Below are positions 47,027 through 55,527 of a stretch of DNA of 64,000 bases, piece by piece; positions within the stretch are counted from its first letter, which is position 1; each line of letters starts with the position of its first letter. Where the stretch lies: NCBI RefSeq assembly GCF_010747415.1, contig NZ_JAAGNZ010000001.1:2976001-3040000 (forward strand). Direction: 5' to 3'. Source of the DNA: Spirosoma agri. GTDB lineage: Bacteria > Bacteroidota > Bacteroidia > Cytophagales > Spirosomataceae. The notes under the pieces are model-generated. The model was not told the origin of the DNA. It saw only the letters and a list, made by a program, of their open reading frames with translations, and made no database searches. Made by a program: the position numbers and the translations under genes.

Positions 47027-47094
47027 GTCCCGCCTGATACCAGAGAGTCCCGCCCGGCAGCCGCTCAGCAAGCGGCCGATCAGGCGGGACTTTT
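47027..47094. terminator. Two-way hairpin with competing stems
   Basis: GTCCCGCCTGAT (47027-47038) is the exact complement of ATCAGGCGGGAC (47079-47090). A second GTCCCGCC at 47047-47054 can pair with the same right arm and encloses an inner CCGCT/AGCGG stem. TTTT follows on the plus strand. Since both neighbours are on the minus strand, it may end the DUF937-like transcript or block antisense transcription. Confidence 0.6.
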
Positions 47095-47135
47095 GACCTC
47101 TCGGACTGGCGAGCCAGTCCGTCGTATAAACCAGT

Positions 47136-47678
47136 TTAGCGTCCGCCAAACAGACCACCCAGCATACCGCCGAGTCCACCGCTACCACCGCCCTGCTGAC
47201 CCGCGACACGCATCAGGTCGTTCATGTCAAGTTTACCATCGGCCATCGCTGAACCAGCCATGCCCATCCAGTCAACCCCCTGTTTGCCCGTGGCTGCGCC
47301 TAAGATCGAGTTACCATCTACGCTCGAATCATTCGGATCCGATGCTTTGTTCATTAGTTTGCTGAGCACCATCGGTACGACCGCCGTGGCAATCGACATG
47401 GCTACCTGGGGCGAAATGCCCAGTTTTTGCATCAGATTCTGTTCTACGTGCTCCTGAACACCGGCCGTAACGGGGCTTTGTTGCACATTGCCGCCGTTGA
47501 CCACCATACCGAGCAGATCACTCAAACCGCCACCCTGCGCCTGCTGACCCAGACCGCTCATGATGCTGCCGGCAACCGTTTGCATGACACTGTCGCTCTG
47601 GTTGTTCGGAATAGCCGGGTTGCTGGTAATTGTCGGACCGGCGTGTTGCCGGACCAGATTCATTAATGTTTCTAACAT
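47136..47678 (-). CDS. DUF937-like protein
   Basis: The protein has 180 residues. An N-terminal helix (MLETLMNLVRQHAGPTI) is followed by hydrophobic helices such as LGISPQVAMSIATAVVPMVL in the middle, and a Gly-rich C-terminus (QQGGGSGGLGGMLGGLFGGR). This pattern (Leu/Ala helices plus Gly-Leu-Gly tails) resembles DUF937 proteins, whose function is unknown. There is no signal peptide. It is transcribed divergently from the NuiA-type gene, with about 112 bases between start codons, and its downstream end faces dnaK. Confidence 0.6.
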   Translation of the reverse strand: MLETLMNLVRQHAGPTITSNPAIPNNQSDSVMQTVAGSIMSGLGQQAQGGGLSDLLGMVVNGGNVQQSPVTAGVQEHVEQNLMQKLGISPQVAMSIATAVVPMVLSKLMNKASDPNDSSVDGNSILGAATGKQGVDWMGMAGSAMADGKLDMNDLMRVAGQQGGGSGGLGGMLGGLFGGR

Positions 47679-47790
47679 GGTCTATTTGTTTTTAGGAGTA
47701 ACGGGAATAGATTTGGTCATACGCCACGCTAAAAGTAAACAGTTTACGACAACCTCTTGAATTTGATCCGTTACTTTGTCATCAACTAGT

Positions 47791-48240
47791 ATGCACTCTA
47801 TGACGAACGAAGACCCAAAAAGTAGTGGTCAGCCCCCGGAAAAAACAACCCTAACCGATCAGCTGACTGGCTTGCTGACCGATTTGCGCTATCCCAGCGA
47901 ATCCGACGAGCCCGTTGCGTTCGTAACGTGTTACCTTAACCAGAAAGAACCGCTAACTGTTAGCCAGATTAAAGACTGGCAGATGCTTCCGCCCGCAGTT
48001 CGGGTCGACGAAATACCGGAAGCGGAGTTCTGGGAACCCGTCATCACGGACGAAGACTGGTATAATGATGATGAAAAGGCACGAACCAAAAAATTTCAAC
48101 AACTGAAACAGCTGCTGGAAAGTGAGTTAACGGATCGGCAGGTCTTTTACGCGGGCGAAACCGAAATCGACGTGTTTCTGCTCGGCATCCAAACCGATGG
48201 CGAACGGGCCGGTATCCAAACGAAACTGGTCCAGACGTAG
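47791..48240 (+). CDS. Nuclease A inhibitor (NuiA) family protein
   Basis: I choose ATG 47791 (MHSMTNEDPKSSG), giving 149 residues; ATG 47800 is equally plausible and the TTG at 47776 is not. The core LTGLLTDLRYPSESDEPVAF, then DWYNDDEKARTKKFQQLKQL, and the end QVFYAGETEIDVFLLGIQTD plus GIQTKLVQT follow the NuiA fold in order, including the DWY motif. In Anabaena, NuiA binds and blocks the sugar-non-specific nuclease NucA. No NucA-like nuclease is in this window, so the target may be elsewhere or different. It is divergent from the DUF937-like gene. Confidence 0.88.
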   Translation: MHSMTNEDPKSSGQPPEKTTLTDQLTGLLTDLRYPSESDEPVAFVTCYLNQKEPLTVSQIKDWQMLPPAVRVDEIPEAEFWEPVITDEDWYNDDEKARTKKFQQLKQLLESELTDRQVFYAGETEIDVFLLGIQTDGERAGIQTKLVQT

Positions 48241-48290
48241 TATTTAGTCGCTCTGGTAACCGAATCGTTCCGAGCCTAACGCCATAAACA

Positions 48291-48321
48291 AAGAAGCCCC
48301 GGCTCATCACCGGGGCTTCTT
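48291..48321. terminator. Bidirectional terminator between the NuiA-type gene and rplT
   Basis: AAGAAGCCCCGG (48291-48302) and CCGGGGCTTCTT (48310-48321) pair perfectly over 12 bp around a 7-base loop. It lies between convergent genes. Confidence 0.85.
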
Positions 48322-48337
48322 ATCGTCGAAGGTCTGT

Positions 48338-48682
48338 TTACTTCACTTGTTCCACAACGGCGGCAAATGCTTCCGGGTGGTTCATGGCCAGATCAGCCAA
48401 TACTTTGCGGTTCAGTTCGATGCCTGATTTGTTCAGGGCACCCATCAGCGCCGAGTACGAGAGTCCATTGATCCGGGCACCCGCGTTGATACGCTGGATC
48501 CAGAGACCACGGAAATCCCGCTTTTTGGCACGGCGATCGCGATACGCGTAGCCTAAGCCTTTTTCGACGGCGTTCTTAGCAACCGTCCAAACATTTTTAC
48601 GCCGACCGAAATAACCTTTGGCCAGCTTCATTACTTTCTTCCGACGCGCCCGTGAGGCAACGTGATTGACGGAACGTGGCAT
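48338..48682 (-). CDS. rplT: 50S ribosomal protein L20
   Basis: The protein has 114 residues, very basic, with [20 protein letters not shown] and [20 protein letters not shown] at the start and [20 protein letters not shown] in the middle. L20 is needed early in 50S assembly. It is the last gene of the thrS-infC-rpmI-rplT block, transcribed on the minus strand. In E. coli L20 represses this operon by binding a leader; a comparable leader is not obvious here. Confidence 0.98.
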   Translation of the reverse strand: MPRSVNHVASRARRKKVMKLAKGYFGRRKNVWTVAKNAVEKGLGYAYRDRRAKKRDFRGLWIQRINAGARINGLSYSALMGALNKSGIELNRKVLADLAMNHPEAFAAVVEQVK

Positions 48683-48861
48683 ATTTTAAGTTGTTTTTTG
48701 ACAGCTGGCGGAAGAAACGTGTAGAGTGGGGCCGTGAATGGTAACGACTGATCATCGATCAGTGCCTATTCATTCCTCATCCTTTAGTCTTCATTCTCTT
48801 TCGGGCCAGGCATCGGGTGAAACGTGAAACCAAGACGCAACGGCGTCTCTTCTTTTTTGTC

Positions 48862-49056
48862 CTAGACGTTCAGCAACGCTTTGATCCGACGCTCATCGGC
48901 TGGGAATACCAGCGTATCGTGCACCAGATTGCGTTTCTGTTTGGTCGTCTTTTTAGTCAGGATGTGACTGTGGAAGGCGTGCTTCCGCTTGATTTTTCCG
49001 GTGCCCGTCAGCTTGAAACGCTTCTTGGCGGCCGAATTGGTTTTTACTTTTGGCAT
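48862..49056 (-). CDS. rpmI: 50S ribosomal protein L35
   Basis: From ATG 49056 ([20 protein letters not shown]) the protein has 64 residues, the usual size. The upstream open frame to 49101 ([15 protein letters not shown]) is not part of L35. [20 protein letters not shown] and the end RRIKALLNV match the family. L35 binds the large subunit. It lies 179 bases before rplT, and a 58-bp palindrome sits between it and infC. Confidence 0.97.
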   Translation of the reverse strand: MPKVKTNSAAKKRFKLTGTGKIKRKHAFHSHILTKKTTKQKRNLVHDTLVFPADERRIKALLNV

Positions 49057-49241
49057 TTCAGTAAACCGCTTTGTAGGTAAAATTAAGTAAACAGGCCGCA
49101 AAGATACGAAAAAATCAGATGCCAGCTACTCAATGGCCAATATTCGATGGATAGCTACTGAATTTCAGCGCTGGACAGCGCCCACGCCTTCGTCTGATTG
49201 AACCAGGAGCCCGACTTGTTCTGTCAGACTGTTCAGCAAAC

Positions 49242-49299
49242 GATAACGCCCGGTTCGGCCTCACTTTAGCGCTAAAGTAAGGCCGAACCGGGCGTTATC
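49242..49299. repeat. Near-perfect loopless 58-bp palindrome between infC and rpmI
   Basis: Two 29-base halves, 49242-49270 and 49271-49299, are reverse complements except for one mismatch (C at 49262 versus A at 49279). The GC-rich outer part (GATAACGCCCGGTTCGGCC) and AT-rich centre (ACTTTAGCGCTAAAGT) have no spacer. It lies 28 bases downstream of the infC stop. Confidence 0.88.
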
Positions 49300-49327
49300 A
49301 ACGAGTGTGAAAGCCAGTCAACGCTGG

Positions 49328-49885
49328 TTATTTTTTAACGACAACCGCCTTCGGAGCCAGGAACATGGTCATGCGCTTGCCTTCGAGCCTGGGTTCCGCT
49401 TCTACTTTACCGAACTCTTCGAGCCCCTTGGAAAAGCGTTCCAGCAGCTGAAAACCACGATCTTTGAAGACAATGGCCCGCCCAACGAACTGAACGTAGG
49501 CTTTCACTTTAGCGCCTTCTTTCAGAAAGTTGACGGCATGTTTGAGCTTAAATTCGAAGTCATGATCGTCGGTATTGGGACCGAACCGAATTTCTTTGAT
49601 AACAACCTTGGTCGCGTTCGCCTTGATTTCTTTCTGCTTCTTTTTCTGCTCGTATTTGAACTTGGAGTAGTCAACGATACGGCAGACGGGGGGCACCGCA
49701 TTGGGAGATACCTCAACCAGATCGAGGTTCTGCGCTTTGGCCAACGCCTGCGCCTTATTTATATCGTAGATTCCCTGCTCTACATTTTCACCGACCACCC
49801 GCACCTCGCGGGCCAAAATGCGCTCATTAACTTTGTACGGTTCTTCAACCACACGACGGGGTGGTCTGCGCTGGGGTAATGCCAT
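49328..49885 (-). CDS. infC: Translation initiation factor IF-3
   Basis: The protein has 185 residues and starts at ATG 49885 ([20 protein letters not shown]). The N-terminal domain (about 18-85; [20 protein letters not shown]) and C-terminal domain (about 95-180; VKIRFRGR-type motif seen here as [20 protein letters not shown]) are both complete. IF-3 keeps the 30S subunit free and checks the start codon-initiator tRNA pair. Unlike the E. coli gene, which starts at AUU, the start is ATG, so that self-control mechanism is absent. It is the second gene of the thrS block. Confidence 0.97.
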   Translation of the reverse strand: MALPQRRPPRRVVEEPYKVNERILAREVRVVGENVEQGIYDINKAQALAKAQNLDLVEVSPNAVPPVCRIVDYSKFKYEQKKKQKEIKANATKVVIKEIRFGPNTDDHDFEFKLKHAVNFLKEGAKVKAYVQFVGRAIVFKDRGFQLLERFSKGLEEFGKVEAEPRLEGKRMTMFLAPKAVVVKK

Positions 49886-50006
49886 AGATTATGTTTAGTG
49901 TAACTAATTTTTAAATCGCTTGGATAACGTTCGCTGTTCTAAAAAGTTCGGGAAACTATTGAAAATACTGATTCTGCGCAAGTTTAAACCCGTTAATAAA
50001 TTTATG

Positions 50007-50058
50007 CGATTGTCATTGACTCCTGCGGAACAACGGGCACAGCAGCCAATGACAATCG
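50007..50058 (-). terminator. Inverted repeat downstream of thrS
   Basis: CGATTGTCATTG (50007-50018) and CAATGACAATCG (50047-50058) are perfect complements over 12 bp, with a 28-base loop. It lies between the thrS stop and infC. No strong T run follows, so read-through into infC is likely. Confidence 0.6.
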
Positions 50059-50074
50059 TATCGTTCTGAAGCGC

Positions 50075-52018
50075 TTAGATCTTCACCTCCGCCTGGAATG
50101 TTTTCACAAACTCATCGATGGACATGCTCCCCAGATCGCCCTGCCCTTTTCGGCGGACTGACACGGCCCCTTCGGCGGCTTCTTTCTCGCCAACGATAAG
50201 CATGAAGGGCACTTTATTTACTTCCGCATCGCGGATTTTACGACCGATCTTCTCATCGCGCAGGTCGACGACGCCCCGGATATCGTGCTCCTGCAACGTG
50301 AAGAACAGCTCGTTGGCGTAGGCTTCGTATTTCTCCGAAATCGGCAGGATCGCAATCTGTTCGGGCGAAAGCCAGAGCGGAAAATTACCCGCCGAATTCT
50401 CGATCAGGATCGCGATAAACCGCTCCATCGACCCGAACGGGGCCCGGTGGATCATTACGGGCCGGTGCTTCTGGTTATCCGCGCCGATGTATTCCAGTTC
50501 GAACCGGTTCGGCAGGTTGTAATCGACCTGAATCGTACCGAGCTGCCATTTCCGGCCGAGGGCATCGCGGACCATAAAGTCGAGCTTGGGACCATAGAAG
50601 GCCGCTTCGCCCAACTCCGTGACGGTTGGTAACCCTTTTTCGGCGGCCGACTCGATGATAGCCGCTTCGGCTTTTTCCCACAGCTCGTCCGAACCGATAT
50701 ACTTCGTTTTATTTTCCGGATCACGCAGGGAAATCTGGGCGCTGTAGTCATTGAAGCCGAGCGACCGGAACACATACAGGACCAGATCGATCACTTTCAT
50801 GAACTCTTCCTTCACCTGATCGGGCCGGCAGAAGATGTGCGCATCATCCTGCGTGAAGCCGCGCACCCGGGTAAGTCCGTGCAATTCGCCCGACTGCTCG
50901 TAGCGGTAAACGGTGCCGAATTCGGCCAGTCGCAGGGGCAGATCGCGGTAGGAACGCGGCTTGGTTTTATAGATCTCGCAGTGGTGCGGGCAGTTCATCG
51001 GCTTGAGCAGAAACTCCTCGTTCGGGTCGGGTGTTTTGATCGGCTGGAACGAATCTTCGCCGTATTTATCCCAGTGCCCCGATGTGACGTAGAGCTGCTT
51101 GCTGCCAATGTGTGGAGTAACGACCTGCAAATAGCCCGCCCGTACCTGCGCTTTTCGCAGGAAGTTTTCCAGCCGCTCGCGCAGCATGGTTCCTTTGGGG
51201 AGCCACAGGGGTAGCCCCTGCCCTACTTTCTCCGAAAAGGCGAACAGTTCGAGTTCCTTACCCAGCTTACGGTGATCGCGTTTTTTGGCTTCTTCGAGCA
51301 GGTACAGGTATTCGTCGAGTTCTTTCTGCTTGGGATACGTAACGGCGTAGATCCGGGTGAGCTGCTTATTTTTCTCATTACCGCGCCAGTAAGCACCGGC
51401 CACGTTCATGAGTTTGGCGGCTTTGATAAAGCTCGTATTCGGGATATGCGGTCCCCGGCACAGGTCGGTGAAAGCGCCCTGGCTGTAGAACGTGATTGTG
51501 CCATCGTCGAGTCCTTCGAGCAGGTCGAGTTTATAGGGATCCCCTTTTTCCTCGAAATAGGCAATCGCATCGGCTTTGCTCATCGGTGTGCGGACGTAAG
51601 GCTGTTTCTGACGGGCCAGTTCCAGCATTTTGTCCTCCACCTTTTTGAAATCCTCCTGCGAGAAGGGCTGACCATTGAGGTCAACATCGTAGTAGAATCC
51701 GGTTTCGACGGCGGGACCGATGCCGAACTTGACGCCCGGATACAAGGCTTCAAGGGCTTCGGCGAGTAAGTGCGCCGACGAGTGCCAGAAGGTCGCTTTG
51801 CCTTCGGGATCGTTCCAGGTCAGGAGCTGGATGTTCGCATCCACATCGATTGGCCGCGTGGCGTCCTGAATGACCCCATTCACTTTGGCGGCCAGCACGT
51901 TGCGGGCCAATCCTTCGCTGATTTGGGTGGCAATATCCAGCCCGGTGCTTCCTTTTGGATACTGCCGAACGCTCCCGTCGGGTAGCGTTACGCGGATTTG
52001 TTCGTCCTGCGCAATCAT
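50075..52018 (-). CDS. thrS: Threonyl-tRNA synthetase
   Basis: The protein has 647 residues. It starts with a TGS domain ([20 protein letters not shown] at about 7-65). The editing domain follows ([20 protein letters not shown], whose HxxxH is the zinc/editing site), then the class II catalytic core (motif 2 [20 protein letters not shown]; motif 3 near [20 protein letters not shown]) and the anticodon-binding C-terminus. It charges tRNA-Thr and removes mischarged Ser. It is the first gene of the thrS-infC-rpmI-rplT block. ATG at 52018. Confidence 0.98.
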   Translation of the reverse strand: MIAQDEQIRVTLPDGSVRQYPKGSTGLDIATQISEGLARNVLAAKVNGVIQDATRPIDVDANIQLLTWNDPEGKATFWHSSAHLLAEALEALYPGVKFGIGPAVETGFYYDVDLNGQPFSQEDFKKVEDKMLELARQKQPYVRTPMSKADAIAYFEEKGDPYKLDLLEGLDDGTITFYSQGAFTDLCRGPHIPNTSFIKAAKLMNVAGAYWRGNEKNKQLTRIYAVTYPKQKELDEYLYLLEEAKKRDHRKLGKELELFAFSEKVGQGLPLWLPKGTMLRERLENFLRKAQVRAGYLQVVTPHIGSKQLYVTSGHWDKYGEDSFQPIKTPDPNEEFLLKPMNCPHHCEIYKTKPRSYRDLPLRLAEFGTVYRYEQSGELHGLTRVRGFTQDDAHIFCRPDQVKEEFMKVIDLVLYVFRSLGFNDYSAQISLRDPENKTKYIGSDELWEKAEAAIIESAAEKGLPTVTELGEAAFYGPKLDFMVRDALGRKWQLGTIQVDYNLPNRFELEYIGADNQKHRPVMIHRAPFGSMERFIAILIENSAGNFPLWLSPEQIAILPISEKYEAYANELFFTLQEHDIRGVVDLRDEKIGRKIRDAEVNKVPFMLIVGEKEAAEGAVSVRRKGQGDLGSMSIDEFVKTFQAEVKI

Positions 52019-52080
52019 TTTTGTACTGAGTTAATTTGTGGGTACCCGCGGCTTACCTACAACTGTAAACCACTTATTCT

Positions 52081-52150
52081 GATGTATGATCTATACGGTA
52101 TGATGTATTTTTCAGGCGAGCCATACATCCTATATACTACATCATACATC
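52081..52150. repeat. Imperfect inverted repeat of GATGTATGAT-type words
   Basis: GATGTATGAT (52081-52090) is the exact complement of ATCATACATC (52141-52150), and GATGTAT (52102-52108) of ATACATC (52123-52129), making a long but interrupted stem. It fills the space between thrS and the next minus-strand gene. Confidence 0.65.
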
Positions 52151-52164
52151 TCATTTATACTTCA

Positions 52165-53454
52165 TCAATTCTGTCCTATTGGCTTGATGGTTCGACGGAG
52201 CGAATCACCAGAACCGGTCATCACCTGCGCCTTTGGCTGAATCGTCGTCACCCGGACACGGGTCGTGTCGAGGGTAGCGCGATTCTGGGTGGCGGGCAGG
52301 GCTTCTTCCTGGGTATTGGGCAAAAATAAGGAGTTTTGGGCGTATTGTCGCCGTTGAGAACGCCATAAACCGGCAGCAGCCTGCCGATCAGCCGCGTTGA
52401 GCGTGGTCGACTTTGTGTACGCGGCAATGGCCAGATCATACTGCCCCATCTGTTCGTGGCAGTAGCCGATGTACGTATCGATACGCGGGAACTGGGGCCG
52501 AAGCTGCTGCACGCGCTGATAATTGACCAGGGCGTTCAAATAATTCCGGTATTTCTGATTAATCAACCCAATTTGAAAATACGCTTGGTAGTAGCCTGAC
52601 TGTACCTTCAGTGTTTGTTGATAACAGGTCATGGCGCTATCCAGTTCACCCGCCGTATGGTAGATTAAACCCCGACCGTAATAGAGCCGGGCATTGTTGG
52701 GAAAATAGCGCAGCGCCTGCCCATTGTAGGCCAGTGCCGCACTCCGGTTACCCAGCGAGCGATACACCGATGCCAGTTGGTTATAGGTATCGAGGTATCG
52801 TGGTTTCAGCTGAAGGGAATGCTGATAAAGGGCCAGCGCCTGCGTGGTATCGCCCTGTTTGGCGGCCATCAGCCCTTTGAAGTAATAGGCTTCCCCGTCG
52901 TAGGGGGCCATCTGGAGGGCTTTCGTGACGTAAAGCTGCGCCTTGGGAAACTGATTTTGCTGTTGCAGCAGATCCCCCAGCAGCGTGTACAGTTCCGGCG
53001 TATCGATCCCCAGAATTTCGGCGCGCTGGGCGTTGACAATGGCTTTGTCAGGCTGTTGCAGCGCCCGTAGGACCTGAGCGCGGGTCAGGTAATAGGAAGC
53101 CGCGTTATCGTTCCGGCTGATGGCCTCGTCGATATCACTCAGGGCTTCGCTGACGCGACCCATTGCCAGCAGAATGGCAGCCCGTTTGGCATAAGCCGAC
53201 GCGGGAGACGACTGGTTGATGGCCCGTGTCAGCGCCCGCAGGGCCCCCTCCGTCCGGCTGCTGTCGCCGGGCTTGGGAAATTCCGGAATGTGTGCCGTCT
53301 GTCGGTTGTCACCGCCACAGGACGCGAGCGTGACGAGCAGCAGCCAGAGCGCGACAGGCCACAGTGACCGGCAGACAAGGGCCACAACGGCGTTGTTTGC
53401 CGGTGCACCTGCCGGTCGTTGCTTACTGATTCTATTGGTTGATTGCTCCTTCAC
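52165..53454 (-). CDS. TPR-repeat lipoprotein
   Basis: I choose GTG 53454 (VKEQSTNRISKQRP), giving 429 residues. The frame continues to a TTG at 53505, but a promoter core at 53478-53485 lies between the two; GTG 53385 (VALVCRSLWPVALWLLLVTL) would give the shortest signal. In each case the lipobox is LVTLASC, so the mature protein is membrane-anchored. About eight tetratricopeptide repeats follow (VSEALSDIDEAISRNDNAAS, DTTQALALYQHSLQLKPRYL, YDLAIAAYTKSTTLNAADRQ). The tail is charged and Thr-rich. It lies just after the methyltransferase gene on the same strand. Its role is unknown. Confidence 0.8.
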   Translation of the reverse strand: MKEQSTNRISKQRPAGAPANNAVVALVCRSLWPVALWLLLVTLASCGGDNRQTAHIPEFPKPGDSSRTEGALRALTRAINQSSPASAYAKRAAILLAMGRVSEALSDIDEAISRNDNAASYYLTRAQVLRALQQPDKAIVNAQRAEILGIDTPELYTLLGDLLQQQNQFPKAQLYVTKALQMAPYDGEAYYFKGLMAAKQGDTTQALALYQHSLQLKPRYLDTYNQLASVYRSLGNRSAALAYNGQALRYFPNNARLYYGRGLIYHTAGELDSAMTCYQQTLKVQSGYYQAYFQIGLINQKYRNYLNALVNYQRVQQLRPQFPRIDTYIGYCHEQMGQYDLAIAAYTKSTTLNAADRQAAAGLWRSQRRQYAQNSLFLPNTQEEALPATQNRATLDTTRVRVTTIQPKAQVMTGSGDSLRRTIKPIGQN

Positions 53455-53477
53455 CCGGTCACGTGTTCGTCGTCCAA

Positions 53478-53485
53478 CAAAAGTA
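53478..53485 (-). promoter_or_regulatory. Promoter core (-7 element) of the TPR lipoprotein gene
   Basis: Minus-strand TACTTTTG fits TAnnTTTG and lies between the methyltransferase stop and the preferred GTG start. A TTG is 17 bases upstream, slightly closer than ideal. Confidence 0.5.
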
Positions 53486-53491
53486 GGCAAT

Positions 53492-54403
53492 TCAAACGGA
53501 TGCAAACCGATAGAATACGCCCAGCGGCAGGCGTTTCTGGAAGTTATCTTCCACCACTAACTCGCCCCATTCCGGATTCGGCACCGTGCCAAACACTTGC
53601 CCCATCAGGTTATCCAGCAAGATAGAGGAGAAACCCAGCGAATACAGGTTGATGATGAAGAAAAAATTCTCGCGGTCGAGCAGCTCCGCGCAGGCTTTCA
53701 GCAACTCGTTCAGGTGTTCTTCGAGCACCCATTTTTCGCCATCGGGTCCGCGACCGTAGGCGGGTGGGTCCAGGATAATGCCGTTGTAACGATTGCCCCG
53801 GCGACCTTCCCGACGCACAAATTTTACGGCATCCTCCACCATCCAGCGAATGTTGTCCAGCTCACTGTGATCCATGTTCTCCCGCGCCCAGCTGATGACG
53901 GGTTTCACCGCATCGACGTGGGTAACGTCGGCACCGGCCTGCCGGGCCGCCAGCGACGCGCCACCCGTGTAGGCAAACAGATTCAGCACGTTGGGCCGGG
54001 CCACGTTAGGCCGGGCGACATGCACTGATAGTTTTTTGATTTTCTCGTGAATAAACGCCCAGTTATCCGACTGCTCCGGAAACAAACCAACGTGTTTGAA
54101 GGTCGTCAGGGCCAGCTTGAATTTGAGGGACAGACCACCCTGCCGGAACGACACGTACCAGGGGTCACGCATCTCGGGTTTGGTCTGCCAGTCGCCCCGC
54201 TCGGGCGATTGACGGTCGCGCCGGAAAATGGCGTGAGCCCGATCTTCCCAGTCGCGGTCCGACAGTGATTTATCCCAGATGGCCTGCGGTTCGGGACGGG
54301 CCAGCACAAAGTCGCCGAAGCGTTCGAGTTTCTGAAAATTCCCGGAATCGATCAGTTCATAATCGGCCCAGGGGGCGGGCGTGATAAGTTGTATTGACGG
54401 CAT
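53492..54403 (-). CDS. Class I SAM-dependent methyltransferase (RlmI/RlmK-like)
   Basis: The protein has 303 residues. The SAM-binding motif is NVLNLFAYTGGASLAARQAG, followed by VTHVDAVKPVISWARENMDH and the catalytic GIILDPPAYGRGPDGEKWVL (motif IV, DPPAYG). These match the SAM-dependent methyltransferase type of the RlmI family, which usually carry a PUA domain; here the N-terminal part is only about 130 residues and lacks a clear PUA. The target is probably rRNA or another nucleic acid. The sequence ARPNVARPNV just before the motif results from a 15-bp tandem duplication. It is between the EVE gene and the TPR lipoprotein gene on one strand. Confidence 0.88.
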   Translation of the reverse strand: MPSIQLITPAPWADYELIDSGNFQKLERFGDFVLARPEPQAIWDKSLSDRDWEDRAHAIFRRDRQSPERGDWQTKPEMRDPWYVSFRQGGLSLKFKLALTTFKHVGLFPEQSDNWAFIHEKIKKLSVHVARPNVARPNVLNLFAYTGGASLAARQAGADVTHVDAVKPVISWARENMDHSELDNIRWMVEDAVKFVRREGRRGNRYNGIILDPPAYGRGPDGEKWVLEEHLNELLKACAELLDRENFFFIINLYSLGFSSILLDNLMGQVFGTVPNPEWGELVVEDNFQKRLPLGVFYRFASV

Positions 54404-54405
54404 GT

Positions 54406-54816
54406 TTATAGCTGGCCCATTGTTAAGATCAGCTCGAACTCATCGGTCCGGATTGGCATAACCGATAAGCGGGACTGGTTGATAAGGCCGATAGAGCCCA
54501 GCAGGGGTTCGGCTTTGATTTGCGTCAGCGTAACGGGTTGCCTGAACGCCAGTACGGGTTCCAGTTCGACCACTACCCACCGGGGATCATCGGGCGCGGT
54601 CGGGTCGGGATAGTGTTCCCGTACCACGGTAGCCAGCCCCACGACGGCCGGTTTCGTTACACTGTGATAGAACAGGACCTGATCGCCAAGCTTCATCAGT
54701 TTCAGATTATTGCGGGCCTGGTAGTTGCGAACACCGTCCCACACGGCACGGCCCTGTTTGATAAACTGATGCCACCCGTACGTATCGGGTTCGGATTTAA
54801 CAAGCCAGTACGCCAA
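54406..54816 (-). CDS. EVE domain protein
   Basis: The protein has 136 residues and fills the EVE (PUA-like) fold: MAYWLVKSEPDTYGWHQFIK, AVWDGVRNYQARNNLKLMKL, GDQVLFYHSV and the C-terminal INQSRLSVMPIRTDEFELIL. The start codon is TTG at 54816; all EVE proteins I know begin at this M-x-Y-W-L-V-K-S-E-P, so TTG is the right start. EVE domains bind modified bases in RNA or DNA. The gene is 2 bases upstream of the methyltransferase gene, so the two are probably co-transcribed. Related pairings of EVE with methyltransferases are known. Confidence 0.92.
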   Translation of the reverse strand: MAYWLVKSEPDTYGWHQFIKQGRAVWDGVRNYQARNNLKLMKLGDQVLFYHSVTKPAVVGLATVVREHYPDPTAPDDPRWVVVELEPVLAFRQPVTLTQIKAEPLLGSIGLINQSRLSVMPIRTDEFELILTMGQL

Positions 54817-54954
54817 GTAATAAACGGCTAAGTACCCGATACGGGCTCCGAAAAGCCAGCCTTCGGGTACTGGATGAACACAATAAACGAATGAGTTTCA
54901 GGCATTGTCCGGTGCGCCTGTCTGCCCGTTTAGGCACAGGCATTTTACCAGCAA

Positions 54955-55527
54955 TCAATAATAATCATCCTGCTCATGACTGCTCCCGTACGATGTTCCG
55001 AATTCGTCCTCATCATCGGCAAACTCCGTACCGGCTCCTTTGAACGCCAGTACTTTTTTGAGAATGACAATCTGACCGGTATGGTACATATCGTGGTTGA
55101 CGATCCCGTGTAACATATCGTAGTAGGTATAATCCCGACCCGGCACGATATCTTCCAGGAACTCGTCATCATCCCGCTTATCCAGTTCGTTGATAAGTTC
55201 TTCCTGACTCAGGCTCAATTCCATTTCGAGGGCTTCCCACTCAAAATCGTCGATTTTCTCGGGCAGCGCACCAAAGTTCTTTTCGGGGGTGGTAATATCG
55301 AATACCGAATCGCCCTGCATTTTTTTGACGCAGAAGATCCGCCAGCTGGTCATGTGAAAAACCAGTTCGGCAATGGAGTGCGTATTGGGGGTGATTCGTT
55401 TTCCTGCTAGGTCGGGCGTTACGCCCCGCAGTGCTTCAACTACGGATGGACCATGCCAGGCTTCCTCACTTTCATAGGTTGTGTTGAGGAGATCAATGAT
55501 CCGAATGAGTTCGTCGTTTGGAACCAT
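54955..55527 (-). CDS. DinB-superfamily (DUF1572-like) metal-binding protein
   Basis: The protein has 190 residues and the four-helix DinB/YfiT layout: ELIRIIDLLNTTYESEEAWH, then SIAELVFHMTSWRIFCVKKM, and finally HGIVNHDMYHTGQIVILKKV. The likely metal triad is His58, His145 and His149. The C-terminal tail is acidic (EFADDEDEFGTSYGSSHEQD), which is unusual for the family. In related proteins the metal site helps with thiol-dependent transfer or hydrolysis, but many have unknown substrates. It lies 138 bases upstream of the EVE gene on the same strand. Confidence 0.85.
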   Translation of the reverse strand: MVPNDELIRIIDLLNTTYESEEAWHGPSVVEALRGVTPDLAGKRITPNTHSIAELVFHMTSWRIFCVKKMQGDSVFDITTPEKNFGALPEKIDDFEWEALEMELSLSQEELINELDKRDDDEFLEDIVPGRDYTYYDMLHGIVNHDMYHTGQIVILKKVLAFKGAGTEFADDEDEFGTSYGSSHEQDDYY

